Below are positions 45,015 through 54,059 of a DNA stretch of 64,000 nucleotides, piece by piece. A program made the translations under genes and the position numbers. Each line of letters starts with the position of its first letter. Positions within the stretch are counted from its first letter, which is position 1. The notes beneath the pieces are model-generated. The model searched no databases. It was not told the origin of the DNA and worked only from the letters and a program-made list of their open reading frames with translations. The DNA is from Winogradskyella costae (GTDB lineage: Bacteria; Bacteroidota; Bacteroidia; Flavobacteriales; Flavobacteriaceae): assembly GCF_013403865.1 (NCBI RefSeq), contig NZ_JABFDK010000001.1, forward strand, positions 248,001 through 312,000, written 5' to 3'.

Positions 45015-47987
45015 TTAGAAAACCATTCTTAAGCCTAAAGTAAACCCTTTAGCTACAGGGTATGATAAATAATCAATTCCTGGACTACCAGCCCCTTGAG
45101 AGTTCACTTCAGGATCTAACCAAGAATAATTTGTTATAGTAACAAGGTTTTGACCACTAATATAGACTTGTGCTTTTTCCATAAAATCATAATCAAGTGG
45201 AATAGAATAAGCTAACTCAATGTTTTTAAGACGTATATATGATCCATCTTCTATCCATCGGTCTGAAACATATGCAGAGGTACTTCTGCTTACTAGAGGA
45301 TATTTAGCATCTGTATTTGTAGGGCTCCAATTATCTTGATAGACTTCACGCAATGTGTTTAACCCCTGTCCGTAATCCATGGTTACAGGAATAGCACTTA
45401 CATTAAAAATATCGTTTCCTTCCGATCCCTGAATAAAAAATGATAAATTGAAATTCTTATAACTCATTTCTGAATTGATACCGTAGATAAAATCAGCATT
45501 AGGATCCCCAATATATGTTTTATCTTCTGCTGAAATTACCCCATCCTCATTTAAATCTACAATATTAATCTGACCTTCATCGGTATAACCATCTTCTAAA
45601 TACCCCCAAAACTGTCCTATGGGTCTTCCCTCTCTCAGTATGGAAACATTATCTTGAACAGCCAATAATGAAATATTCGAAGTTAAAATATCCTCACCTC
45701 CGTTAAGTTTAATAACCTTATTTCGGTTTGCTGAAATATTTGCAGCAAGGTTCCATTTAAAATCACCTCTAAATATATCTCCACTTATACCTAATTCGAT
45801 TCCCTTATTCTCAACCTCGCCTATATTTCTTATTGATGAAAGATACCCTGTAGAACTTGGTAGTCTAACTGTGTTTAAAAGGTCTTCAGTATTTTTTACG
45901 TAATAATCTAAGGTTAAAGACAATCTGTTATTAAAGAACCCAGCATCCACTCCCACATTCAATTGCTCTGTCGTTTCCCATTTTAAATCATTAGGCAGTC
46001 TAGAACCTGGCGCCAATGTATTGTATAATTCGTCATCAAAAACTGTATATCCTGAAGACAATATGTTTAACGTTGTATACGGACTTATGGCTTGGCTACC
46101 TACTAAGCCCCAACTGCCACGAAATTTTAGTTCTGAAAAAATATTTAAATTATCTATAAAGCTTTCTTCGCTTGCTTTCCAAGCTAATGCTGCTGAAGGA
46201 AAATTACCCCATTTTTCACCTTCACTATATCTTGAAGATCCATCACTTCTCATACTTAAGGTTAACAAATAGCGATCATTAAAACTATAGTTTATCCGAC
46301 CGAGATAGGACATTAATGAAGAATCTGAATATCCTGTTGATGGAATACCAGGATTTTCGGCACTTTGTAATTGATTAGACTCAAAAACATCACTTATAAA
46401 ACCTAAACCACTTCCTGCTAAATTAGTGTTTTTGAAATTTTGATAGGTGATACCTGCTAGAGCAGTGAAGGCATGTTTATCATTAAATATTTTTTGATAC
46501 GTTATTGTATTCTCACTTAATAAACTTCGTTGTTGATTTGTTGAAACACTTGCAGATCCGTCAGAATTAAAAAAATTACGCGTAGTATACCCATCTGCTC
46601 TATCATCTCTATTTTCTATACCCCCTGAAATTTTAAGTGTTAATTCGGGTGTCGGATTATAAACAAAAGCCAAGTTACTCAATACAACATTGGCTTGAAT
46701 CCTATAACTATTCTCGTTAATAAAATTAATTGGATTAACAATATCCGGAGCTATGAAAGGATATTGTGTAGATAACACGCGGTAAGTTCCATCATCGTTA
46801 TATGGCGTTGATATAGGCGCTGCAGAAATAGAGGCACCAATAAGTGAACCGCCTCGACTGCCACCACTGCTATCTTTTCTTCTGGTGTCTAAATACGATA
46901 GTGAGTTAGACCAATCTATCTTTACTTTATCATTTAGTCTATGTGTTAAATTGAGGCGTACAGAATATCTTTTATAATCACTTCCTTTTATAATACCTTC
47001 ATTATTAAAAATACTACCTCCCATAGAGAACTGGGTTCTTTCATCACCACCACTTAGATTAACTGAATTTGTTTGAATATTACCTTCACGATAAACAAAA
47101 TCTTGCCAATCAAATCCCTCTCCAAATCCAGCAACTTCTTGTGACGTAAAGTAAGGATCTAAACCATCATTTTGTGCTTGTAAATTCATAAAATCCGCAT
47201 ATTCGGTACCATTAAGCAAATCTAATTTTGACGATCGCTGCTGTATAGAATAACTACTTTCTATTTCTACTTTAGTTGCACCATCTCTTCCCTTTTTAGT
47301 AGTAATTAGTACAACTCCATTCGCACCTCGCGAACCATAAATGGCGGTTGCTGAAGCATCTTTAAGAACCTCAATACTTTCTATGTCTGAATTATTTAAG
47401 TTTGTAGGACTTCCAGAAAAAGGAAAACCATCTATAACATATAAAGGGTCATTATTTCCTTGAATTGAATTAGATCCCCTAATCCTTACACTGAATCCAG
47501 CACCTGGGGCTCCTGTATTTTGTGACACCTGAACACCTGCTGCTCTACCTTGCAATGATTGCATAACAGATCCTGAAGGAAAGGCATTGACTTCTTTAGA
47601 ACTAACCTGCGATACAGCACCGGTTAAATCACTTTTCTTTACGCTTCCATAACCGACGATTAAAACATCCTCAAGCGCTGTATCTGCATTCTCTAATGTT
47701 ATATCTAAGGTTTCTTGTCCGTTAACAGGAATTTCTTGTGTTGTAAAACCAATAAATGATATTACAATTGTGGCGTTACGATCTATTAAATCGATTGTGA
47801 ATTGTCCATCAATATCTGTCTGAACACCATTTTTGGTACCTTTTTCTATAATATTTGCTCCAGGCAGCGGCATACCATCAGCTCCCTTAATAATTCCAGT
47901 AACATTTAATTCTTGGCCAAACACAGTAGTTATGCCTCCAAAAAGAAATGAATTCACTATAATAAATGATAATATAAATTTATTCAT
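45015..47987 (-). CDS. SusC/RagA-family TonB-linked outer-membrane transporter
   Basis: 990 residues. A signal peptide (1-24) is followed by a carboxypeptidase-regulatory-like domain (about 28-105, VTGIIKGADGMPLPGANIIEKG), then LEDVLIVGYGSVKKSDLTGAV and a plug with VSSKEVNAFPSGSVMQSLQGRAAGVQVSQN and GANGVVLITTKKGR, then the barrel, ending with GFTLGLRMVF. The family imports glycans or peptides using TonB energy. It is the first gene of a SusCD pair. Confidence 0.96.
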   Translation of the reverse strand: MNKFILSFIIVNSFLFGGITTVFGQELNVTGIIKGADGMPLPGANIIEKGTKNGVQTDIDGQFTIDLIDRNATIVISFIGFTTQEIPVNGQETLDITLENADTALEDVLIVGYGSVKKSDLTGAVSQVSSKEVNAFPSGSVMQSLQGRAAGVQVSQNTGAPGAGFSVRIRGSNSIQGNNDPLYVIDGFPFSGSPTNLNNSDIESIEVLKDASATAIYGSRGANGVVLITTKKGRDGATKVEIESSYSIQQRSSKLDLLNGTEYADFMNLQAQNDGLDPYFTSQEVAGFGEGFDWQDFVYREGNIQTNSVNLSGGDERTQFSMGGSIFNNEGIIKGSDYKRYSVRLNLTHRLNDKVKIDWSNSLSYLDTRRKDSSGGSRGGSLIGASISAAPISTPYNDDGTYRVLSTQYPFIAPDIVNPINFINENSYRIQANVVLSNLAFVYNPTPELTLKISGGIENRDDRADGYTTRNFFNSDGSASVSTNQQRSLLSENTITYQKIFNDKHAFTALAGITYQNFKNTNLAGSGLGFISDVFESNQLQSAENPGIPSTGYSDSSLMSYLGRINYSFNDRYLLTLSMRSDGSSRYSEGEKWGNFPSAALAWKASEESFIDNLNIFSELKFRGSWGLVGSQAISPYTTLNILSSGYTVFDDELYNTLAPGSRLPNDLKWETTEQLNVGVDAGFFNNRLSLTLDYYVKNTEDLLNTVRLPSSTGYLSSIRNIGEVENKGIELGISGDIFRGDFKWNLAANISANRNKVIKLNGGEDILTSNISLLAVQDNVSILREGRPIGQFWGYLEDGYTDEGQINIVDLNEDGVISAEDKTYIGDPNADFIYGINSEMSYKNFNLSFFIQGSEGNDIFNVSAIPVTMDYGQGLNTLREVYQDNWSPTNTDAKYPLVSRSTSAYVSDRWIEDGSYIRLKNIELAYSIPLDYDFMEKAQVYISGQNLVTITNYSWLDPEVNSQGAGSPGIDYLSYPVAKGFTLGLRMVF

Positions 47988-48543
47988 GAAATTTTTTTTT
48001 CTAAAGTTTTTGTTAATTAGTACTTCACTAGATACGTGTCAAATACAGAGATAGATCTTTATAAAGATGTTAAAACTTCTATTGACGCTAGGCTACGCGT
48101 GAATTTCATATCAACATATAAAAAAATTAAAAATGGAACATTTCCATACTTTCCTTGATAATTATATTGAACGCGCAGCTAACCAAATGAAGTAAATGAC
48201 GCAGCTACTGAAGCATTAAACATTTAATGATCAATAAATTACCTAAATTTCATTTCCAGAAATAAAATTAGATAATGACATTCGTAAAAAAGATGTTGAT
48301 TTAATATTTCAGCCTATCAGTTTAAAAATCATATACACACAATTGGCTATTAATTTCTAACATTTATTTTTCAAAAAATAAATGTTATAGTTACGTTGAA
48401 GTAGATTATTTGAAACTATCGAGTCGTAAATTATGGATAAATATTAAACTGAATTGAGCTAATAATTGATAAACCATATTCAGTGATTATCCCAATTAAC
48501 AGCTAAATTGCCAATAAAAAGAGACAACTATTACCCTCTAAAA
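47988..48543. other. Gap upstream of the SusC gene
   Basis: AT-rich DNA without a supportable gene. It may hold the SusC promoter and regulator sites; short in-frame fragments (for example around 48134-48196 and 48262-48360) could be remnants of a decayed gene, but this is weak. Confidence 0.3.
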
Positions 48544-48550
48544 ACGAATA

Positions 48551-48581
48551 AAGCTTGTAAAATCATAGATTTTACAAGCTT
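48551..48581 (-). terminator. Hairpin downstream of tRNA-Arg
   Basis: A perfect 14-bp stem (48551-48564 with 48568-48581) with a 3-base loop, 30 bp downstream of the tRNA on its strand; the U-run is weak. Confidence 0.55.
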
Positions 48582-48610
48582 TTAATAAGAATTTTTTTAT
48601 TCTTTTTTAG

Positions 48611-48684
48611 TGACCTCGACTGGATTCAAACCAGTAACCTCTTGAGCCGTAATCAAGTGCGCTATTCAGTTGCGCCACGAGGCC
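48611..48684 (-). tRNA. tRNA-Arg (anticodon ACG)
   Basis: A 74-nt cloverleaf on the minus strand. The acceptor arms GGCCTCG and CGAGGTC pair with one G-T wobble; the anticodon arm CTTGA/TCAAG frames the loop TTACGGC, giving anticodon ACG. The T-arm contains GGTTTGAATCC. No CCA is encoded. It is followed by a 14-bp hairpin. Confidence 0.9.
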
Positions 48685-48790
48685 ATTATTTTCACTTTAA
48701 TAATACTTATCAGTATTTTTTTAAGTGGGTGCAAATATAATACATTTATTAAATGATAGCCAAACAATTTATTTCAAATTTTTAAATTAG

Positions 48791-48798
48791 TATTTTTG
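48791..48798 (+). promoter_or_regulatory. -7 promoter box for the Crp/Fnr regulator
   Basis: TATTTTTG ends 4 bp before the ATG at 48803, so the transcript may be leaderless or nearly so. No convincing -33 box. Confidence 0.45.
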
Positions 48799-48802
48799 AG
48801 GT

Positions 48803-49438
48803 ATGATTTCAAAAGAATTACTCTCCCCATTTAATTACTTATTCGATTCCGAAATAATCGATAACATCTCCAATGTTGCACTTCTAAAAACCTTTCAAAA
48901 AGCTGATATTATTATAGATTTAGGTCAAGATTTAAATTTCATTCCGCTTTTAATAAAGGGAAACATCAAAGTTTTAAGAGAAGACAATGATGGAGATGAA
49001 CTTTTATTATATGTTTTAGAGTCTGGAGATACTTGTGCTATGTCTTTAACTTGCTGCATGGTAAAATCTGTAAGTAAAATTCGCGCTATTGCAGATGAGG
49101 ATGCCACTGTTATAATGATCCCTATAGACTACATGAAACTGTGGTTTAATTCCAACGAAAGCTGGAGAAATTTTATATTACAAAGTTATCAAGTACGTTT
49201 TGATGAAATGTTAGAAACTATTGATGCACTTGCCTTTATGAAGATGGATGAACGTCTATTTAAATACTTAACAGATCATGTAAAACTTACCTCTTCGACA
49301 AGTTTAGAGGTCACACATCAAGAAATTGCTGAAGATTTAAACACGTCTCGTGTAGTTATTTCTCGCCTATTAAAACAATTAGAACGTGAGAAAAAAATTA
49401 AGCTTGGGCGAAATAAGATTGTAGTTCTAGAATTTTAG
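48803..49438 (+). CDS. Crp/Fnr-family transcriptional regulator with cysteine cluster
   Basis: 211 residues. A cyclic-nucleotide-binding-like beta-roll occupies 1-115, with C78, C84 and C85 (DTCAMSLTCCM), and a helix-turn-helix at about 165-195 (EVTHQEIAEDLNTSRVVISRLLKQLERE). The cluster of cysteines in the sensor roll suggests redox or sulfur sensing and not cAMP binding. It heads a set of sulfur genes; a CRP-like palindrome upstream of the last gene (51288-51303) is a candidate target. Confidence 0.85.
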   Translation: MISKELLSPFNYLFDSEIIDNISNVALLKTFQKADIIIDLGQDLNFIPLLIKGNIKVLREDNDGDELLLYVLESGDTCAMSLTCCMVKSVSKIRAIADEDATVIMIPIDYMKLWFNSNESWRNFILQSYQVRFDEMLETIDALAFMKMDERLFKYLTDHVKLTSSTSLEVTHQEIAEDLNTSRVVISRLLKQLEREKKIKLGRNKIVVLEF

Positions 49439-49462
49439 TAACCTTTAACACATTCTCTTAAT

Positions 49463-49480
49463 TAGAGATCTCTATTTTTG
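49463..49480 (+). promoter_or_regulatory. Promoter and palindrome upstream of the split YeeE gene
   Basis: The -7 box TATTTTTG (49473-49480) overlaps the 12-bp perfect palindrome TAGAGATCTCTA (49463-49474), a possible operator; start codon at 49496. Confidence 0.5.
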
Positions 49481-49495
49481 CACCAAATAAAAATT

Positions 49496-50053
49496 ATGGA
49501 ATATATTTTACAACCTTGGCCTTGGTATGTTTCTGGACCATGTATTGCAGTTGTCATGTTTTTACTACTCTATTTTGGTAGAACCTTCGGGATGTCATCT
49601 AACCTTAGAACCATGTGTGCTATAGGGGGTGCAGGTAAACGTGTTGCATTTTTTAATTTTGATTGGAAAAGTCAGAAATGGAATCTCATTGTTGTGTTAG
49701 GAGCTATTTTTGGTGGTTTTATCGCTCATTATGTATTATCTAATCCTATAAATATGGATCTCAGTGAAGCGACCGTTACAGATTTAACTGCGCTTGGATT
49801 CAATGATGTTGGTAAAAACCTATTGCCGCCAGAATTGTTTAGTTGGGATGCTGTTTTTAGCATTAAAGGACTATCTATTTTGATAATTGGGGGGTTCCTT
49901 GTTGGTTTTGGCACACGTTACGCTGGCGGCTGTACTTCTGGCCACGCTATAACAGGATTAAGTAGTTTGCAACTACCTTCTTTGATTGCCGTAATTGGCT
50001 TCTTCTTTGGAGGTCTCATTATGATTCATCTTATATTTCCAATACTCTTTTAA
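49496..50053 (+). CDS. YeeE/YedE-family transporter, N-terminal half (split form)
   Basis: 185 residues from the ATG at 49496 ([14 protein letters not shown]); the reading frame from a TTG at 49478 is less likely because it overlaps the -7 box. About four membrane segments. The hallmark [20 protein letters not shown] with the conserved cysteine is visible near residues 135-155. YeeE/YedE proteins import thiosulfate or related sulfur compounds. The second half is the separate next gene (50056-50472), starting 2 bp after this stop. Confidence 0.85.
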   Translation: MEYILQPWPWYVSGPCIAVVMFLLLYFGRTFGMSSNLRTMCAIGGAGKRVAFFNFDWKSQKWNLIVVLGAIFGGFIAHYVLSNPINMDLSEATVTDLTALGFNDVGKNLLPPELFSWDAVFSIKGLSILIIGGFLVGFGTRYAGGCTSGHAITGLSSLQLPSLIAVIGFFFGGLIMIHLIFPILF

Positions 50054-50055
50054 TT

Positions 50056-50472
50056 ATGGGTAAATATTTAAAATTTTTCATCGTCGGTATATTTTTCGGA
50101 ATTGTTTTAGTAAAATCTGAAGCCGTCTCATGGTATCGGATTTTTGAAATGTTTAAGTTCCAATCATTTCATATGTACGGTATCATCGGAACTGCGGTCG
50201 TAACAGGAATTATATTATTAAGACTATCTAAAACACGCCAAGTTAAAACAACCGAAGGATCAGCACTGAGAGTACCACTAAAAGAACGTGGTTTTACACG
50301 TTATATCGTTGGTGGCACCATTTTTGGTTTGGGTTGGGCGTTGTGTGGTGCATGCCCAGGACCAATGTATATTTTAATTGGAACAGCGGCTTTCTCAATA
50401 TTAATAGTGATTGCTGCTGCCTTATTAGGTACTTTTGTTTACGGGTTACTGAAAGATAAACTACCTCATTAA
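50056..50472 (+). CDS. YeeE/YedE-family transporter, C-terminal half (split form)
   Basis: 138 residues and about four membrane segments. The hallmark FGLGWALCGACPGPMYILIG (residues about 95-114) carries the conserved cysteines. It pairs with the upstream half to rebuild one YeeE-like pore, presumably as a two-polypeptide transporter. The gene starts 2 bp after its partner and ends 1 bp before the TauE-like gene, so all three are tightly coupled. Confidence 0.87.
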   Translation: MGKYLKFFIVGIFFGIVLVKSEAVSWYRIFEMFKFQSFHMYGIIGTAVVTGIILLRLSKTRQVKTTEGSALRVPLKERGFTRYIVGGTIFGLGWALCGACPGPMYILIGTAAFSILIVIAAALLGTFVYGLLKDKLPH

Positions 50473-50473
50473 A

Positions 50474-51280
50474 ATGGAACTCATTGAAGTTATAGGTTAT
50501 ATCGGAGCATTAATTGTAGGACTTGTTTTAGGTCTAATAGGCGGTGGTGGTTCGATTTTAACGGTTCCTATTTTAGTCTATTTTTTAGGCTTTAGTCCAA
50601 TAGTTGCTACAGGCTATTCCCTTTTTATAGTCGGCAGTACTGCTTTAGTTGGCACTGCTCGTAACATAAAAAAAAATACGATAGATTTTAAAACGGCTAT
50701 CATATTCGCGATTCCTTCAATTCTTACTGTGTTTACGGTGAGGAGTATCGTCATCCCTAACTTACCTGAGGTATTATTTACCGTAGCTGATTTTTCACTT
50801 ACCAACTCCCTTTTCATCATGTTGCTATTTGCAATCATTATGCTTTTAGCTGGGTGGTCAATGATAAAATCTAAAGTTGTTAATAGCGATAGCGTCATTA
50901 ACAACTTTGATAATTCGCACTATTTTGCCATTGGTACTCAAGCAATAGGTATCGGTGCTTTAGCTGGCTTAGTAGGAGCTGGCGGAGGTTTCCTTATAGT
51001 ACCTGCATTAGTTTTATTAGTAAAACTTCCTATAAAAAAAGCCATTAGCACATCATTATTTATTATTGCCATTCAATCCTTAATAGGATTTTTAGGTGAT
51101 ATAAACGAAACAACTAATATCGATTGGCAGTTTCTAGTTACATTTACCGTAATCTCAATTTTTGGGATTTTTATAGGATTGGCACTCTCTAAAAAAATTA
51201 GTGCCAAACGATTAAAGAAAGGATTTGGATATTTTACTATTGTAATGGCCATCTACATTATTTTCAAAGAGCTCTTTTAA
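50474..51280 (+). CDS. TauE/SafE (TSUP) family sulfite/sulfur-compound transporter
   Basis: 268 residues with about eight membrane helices. The two family motifs are GLIGGGGSILTVPILVYFLG (near the N-terminus) and GLVGAGGGFLIVPALVLLVK (in the second half). TSUP proteins export sulfite or related sulfur anions, or import them in some members. It immediately follows the YeeE pair and precedes the persulfide-dioxygenase fusion gene. Confidence 0.9.
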   Translation: MELIEVIGYIGALIVGLVLGLIGGGGSILTVPILVYFLGFSPIVATGYSLFIVGSTALVGTARNIKKNTIDFKTAIIFAIPSILTVFTVRSIVIPNLPEVLFTVADFSLTNSLFIMLLFAIIMLLAGWSMIKSKVVNSDSVINNFDNSHYFAIGTQAIGIGALAGLVGAGGGFLIVPALVLLVKLPIKKAISTSLFIIAIQSLIGFLGDINETTNIDWQFLVTFTVISIFGIFIGLALSKKISAKRLKKGFGYFTIVMAIYIIFKELF

Positions 51281-51287
51281 CACTCTT

Positions 51288-51303
51288 TGTGATAATTATC
51301 ATA
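51288..51303. promoter_or_regulatory. CRP-like palindromic site upstream of the persulfide dioxygenase fusion
   Basis: TGTGA-TAATTA-TCATA matches the CRP half-site pattern TGTGA-N6-TCAxA. It lies about 20 bp upstream of a -7 box at 51324-51331. The Crp/Fnr gene of the same cluster is the natural candidate to bind it. Confidence 0.55.
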
Positions 51304-51323
51304 TCTCGAAATTTGAAGTTTCG

Positions 51324-51331
51324 TAAATTTG
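51324..51331 (+). promoter_or_regulatory. -7 promoter box of the persulfide dioxygenase fusion gene
   Basis: TAAATTTG, 19 bp before the ATG at 51351; a CGAAA/TTTCG inverted repeat (51307-51323) lies directly upstream. Confidence 0.5.
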
Positions 51332-51350
51332 TAACACAAATGAACAAAGA

Positions 51351-52757
51351 ATGAAAATAGAACAATTATATACTGGCTGTTTAGCCCAAGGAGCTTATTA
51401 TATTGAATCTGAAGGTGAGGTTGCCATTATCGATCCTCTTAGGGAAATACAGCAATATATTGATAAGGCAAAAACTAATAACGCAAAGATCAAATATATT
51501 TTAGAAACTCATTTTCATGCTGATTTTGTTTCAGGTCATGTCGATTTAGCTAAAGAAACTGGTGCAACTATCGTATTTGGCCCAGGAGCAACTACAAAAT
51601 ATGACATACACTCCGCTACTGATGATGAAGTACTACAACTAGGAAATGCAACTATTAAGGTATTGCATACACCAGGACATACTTTAGAGTCTGCAACCTA
51701 TTTACTCATAGACGAGAACGGTAAAGATCATGCTATTTTTTCTGGAGACACTTTATTTTTGGGTGATGTTGGACGACCTGATTTAGCCATTAAATCTGAT
51801 TTAACAAAGGAAGATTTAGCAGCCATGTTATTCGATTCACTTCGAAATAAAATTATGCCTTTAGCCGATGACGTTATTGTATATCCTGCTCACGGCGCAG
51901 GTTCTGCATGTGGAAAAAACTTAAGTAAAGAAACCGTAGGTGTGTTAGGTGAACAGAAAAAAACAAACTATGCTTTACGTGCGGACATGACTAAAGCTGA
52001 ATTTGTAATAGAAGTTTTAAATGGCATTGCACCACCTCCGCAGTACTTTGCAAAAAACGCTATGATGAACAAAATGGGTTATGACACGTTTGATACCGTT
52101 TTAAAAACAGGAAATGTACCACTCAATCCAGAAGCGTTTGAAGCTATGGCAAATCATGAATCTGCCTTAGTCTTAGATGTTAGAACACAAGCTGATTTTA
52201 TAATAAGTCACATTCCTAATTCTATATTTATTGGTCTGAATGGTGGTTTTGCACCATGGGTTGGTGCCTTAATTAAAGATATAAAACAACCTATAGTGCT
52301 CGTGGTGCCCGAAGGCAAGTCTGAAGAAGCCGTCACAAGATTATCACGTGTGGGTTACGATAACACCTTAGGCTATCTTGAAGGTGGATTAGAAGCTTGG
52401 AAAAAAGCAGGAAAAGATATCGAAACATTAGACTCCATATCTGCTTTAGAATTTGCTAACAGAGCAAAGGCTAACAATCTTAATGTATTAGATGTGCGAA
52501 AAGATGGGGAATACCAATCTACTCATCTTGAAGGCGTTCAACATTTTTCGCTTGATCTTATTAACGAAAACATGAATCAGGTAGATAAAGACAAAACGTA
52601 TTATGTACATTGTGCAGGTGGTTATCGTTCTGTTATTGCAGCCTCCATATTAAAAGCAAGAGGCTTTGATAAGCTTATTGATATTGCTGGGGGATTTGGT
52701 GCCATTAAAGACACAGACTTAAAAACAACGAATTTTGTTTGTCCATCTACTTTATAA
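51351..52757 (+). CDS. Persulfide dioxygenase-like metallo-hydrolase fused to two rhodanese domains
   Basis: 468 residues. The N-terminal metallo-beta-lactamase fold has THFHADFVSGH (53-63), HTPGH (106-110), SGDT (131-134) and GDVGRPDL (138-145), the last typical of ETHE1/persulfide dioxygenases. A first rhodanese-like domain (about 255-355) has VVPEGKSEEA at the active loop, so no catalytic cysteine. The second (about 365-468) has YYVHCAGGYRS with an intact catalytic cysteine. It probably oxidises glutathione- or bacillithiol-type persulfide to sulfite and thiosulfate, like CstB fusions. It ends the sulfur module. Confidence 0.9.
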   Translation: MKIEQLYTGCLAQGAYYIESEGEVAIIDPLREIQQYIDKAKTNNAKIKYILETHFHADFVSGHVDLAKETGATIVFGPGATTKYDIHSATDDEVLQLGNATIKVLHTPGHTLESATYLLIDENGKDHAIFSGDTLFLGDVGRPDLAIKSDLTKEDLAAMLFDSLRNKIMPLADDVIVYPAHGAGSACGKNLSKETVGVLGEQKKTNYALRADMTKAEFVIEVLNGIAPPPQYFAKNAMMNKMGYDTFDTVLKTGNVPLNPEAFEAMANHESALVLDVRTQADFIISHIPNSIFIGLNGGFAPWVGALIKDIKQPIVLVVPEGKSEEAVTRLSRVGYDNTLGYLEGGLEAWKKAGKDIETLDSISALEFANRAKANNLNVLDVRKDGEYQSTHLEGVQHFSLDLINENMNQVDKDKTYYVHCAGGYRSVIAASILKARGFDKLIDIAGGFGAIKDTDLKTTNFVCPSTL

Positions 52758-52790
52758 AGAATGGCGCATTTATATATCTAAAAAACAATA

Positions 52791-52817
52791 AAAAATCCCA
52801 CAATTTGTGGGATTTTT
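52791..52817. terminator. Bidirectional terminator between the persulfide dioxygenase and clpS
   Basis: Arms AAAAATCCCAC (52791-52801) and GTGGGATTTTT (52807-52817) pair around AATTT, with T-runs on both sides; both convergent genes can end here. Confidence 0.85.
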
Positions 52818-52820
52818 TAT

Positions 52821-53093
52821 TTAAACTATTTCAGCGCTAAGACCAGCTTGCAAAAGCTTAGAACAGCGTGGTTCTAAATCATCATATGGACCAGTCTTAA
52901 CCGTGCATTTACCTTTATAATGCACTAATAGCGCACATTGCTCTGCTTGCTCTGGCACATGATCACAAGCATAAATAAGTGTATTAATAACATGGTCAAA
53001 AGTATTGACTTCATCATTAAATAATACAATTTCATTTTGTTTTAATTCTTCTTCTTGCAGAAGCAGTTCTTCTGAATATTTTTCTTTTGTCAT
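52821..53093 (-). CDS. clpS: ATP-dependent Clp protease adaptor
   Basis: 90 residues. The conserved VLFNDEVNTFDHVINTLIYACDH and VHYKGKCTVKTGPYDDLEP regions are visible. ClpS binds N-end-rule substrates and hands them to ClpAP. The clpAP genes are not adjacent. It lies 60 bp downstream of prmA on the same strand. Confidence 0.93.
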   Translation of the reverse strand: MTKEKYSEELLLQEEELKQNEIVLFNDEVNTFDHVINTLIYACDHVPEQAEQCALLVHYKGKCTVKTGPYDDLEPRCSKLLQAGLSAEIV

Positions 53094-53152
53094 CCCTTTT
53101 GTCCTTCAGAAATTCCCCTTTAGGAAACATCATAGTTAAACTTAAGTTTACA

Positions 53153-53989
53153 CTAATTTATAAATTTTAATGACACCCATTGTCCTTTTTGAAGAGTTTT
53201 AGTCAACTTTAACATCTGCTTATTACACTCTGCTTCAATAATCGGAATATCCTCTTGATAAAAACCACTCAAAAACAAAGATCCATTTTCATTTAAACAT
53301 TTGGCATATTCTGATATATCAGCCAATAAGATATTTCTGTTGATGTTCGCTATAATACTGTCATATTTCTTACCGTTTAATAACGCTACATCTCCTTCAT
53401 AAACCGAAATATGTTTACAATCATTTCGTTCTACATTTTCCAAACTATTTAAATAGCACCAATTATCTATATCAATAGCATCTAATTTCGTAGCTCCTAC
53501 TTTTTCAGCTAATATGGCTAAAACGCCGGTTCCACAGCCCATATCTAAAACCGATTTATTTTTAAAATCGTTCTGTAATATATGTTGAATCATCATGTGC
53601 GTGGTTTCATGATGACCTGTACCAAAACTCATTTTAGGCTCAATGATTAAATCATACTTCACATCATCTCGTTTCGCATGAAAGGGAGCGCGCACTGACA
53701 CGACATCATCAACCACAATAGGATTAAAATTTTTCTCCCACTCTTCGTTCCAATTGGTTTGTTCTATTTCTTCAAACGTATAATTAATCTTAAATTCGTC
53801 CGAAGTCAAAATATAAATCTCCTCTAGAATCTTATCATTCCATTCCTCTTTTTGAATATACGCTATGACGCCTTCTTCATTTTCTACAAAGCTTTCAAAA
53901 CCGGAGTAACCTAATTCTGCAATTAAAATCTCTACTGCCGGCTGTAAAGGACTTACTTTAAACGTATAACCTATATATATTTCAGACAT
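53153..53989 (-). CDS. prmA: Ribosomal protein L11 methyltransferase
   Basis: 278 residues. SAM motif I is DMGCGTGVLAIL (about 149-160), then DAIDIDNWCYLNSLENVERN and the catalytic IIANINRNIL; the N-terminal extension with EQTNWNEEWEKNFNPI and FGTGHHETTHMMI is characteristic of PrmA. It trimethylates ribosomal protein L11. It diverges from a porin gene and precedes clpS. Confidence 0.95.
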   Translation of the reverse strand: MSEIYIGYTFKVSPLQPAVEILIAELGYSGFESFVENEEGVIAYIQKEEWNDKILEEIYILTSDEFKINYTFEEIEQTNWNEEWEKNFNPIVVDDVVSVRAPFHAKRDDVKYDLIIEPKMSFGTGHHETTHMMIQHILQNDFKNKSVLDMGCGTGVLAILAEKVGATKLDAIDIDNWCYLNSLENVERNDCKHISVYEGDVALLNGKKYDSIIANINRNILLADISEYAKCLNENGSLFLSGFYQEDIPIIEAECNKQMLKLTKTLQKGQWVSLKFIN

Positions 53990-54034
53990 TCATCTTTTTT
54001 TTGCAAATTTACTAATCATTAATTTAGTTACTAG

Positions 54035-54042
54035 TATTTTTG
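54035..54042 (+). promoter_or_regulatory. -7 promoter box of the porin gene
   Basis: TATTTTTG, 17 bp before the ATG at 54060. The -33 is not clear. Confidence 0.5.
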
Positions 54043-54059
54043 CTTCAAATTAAAATTAT

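Noticed and set aside
48134..48360. Short in-frame fragments possibly from a decayed gene
   Set aside because: No recognisable motif; the fragments are too short to identify a parent gene.
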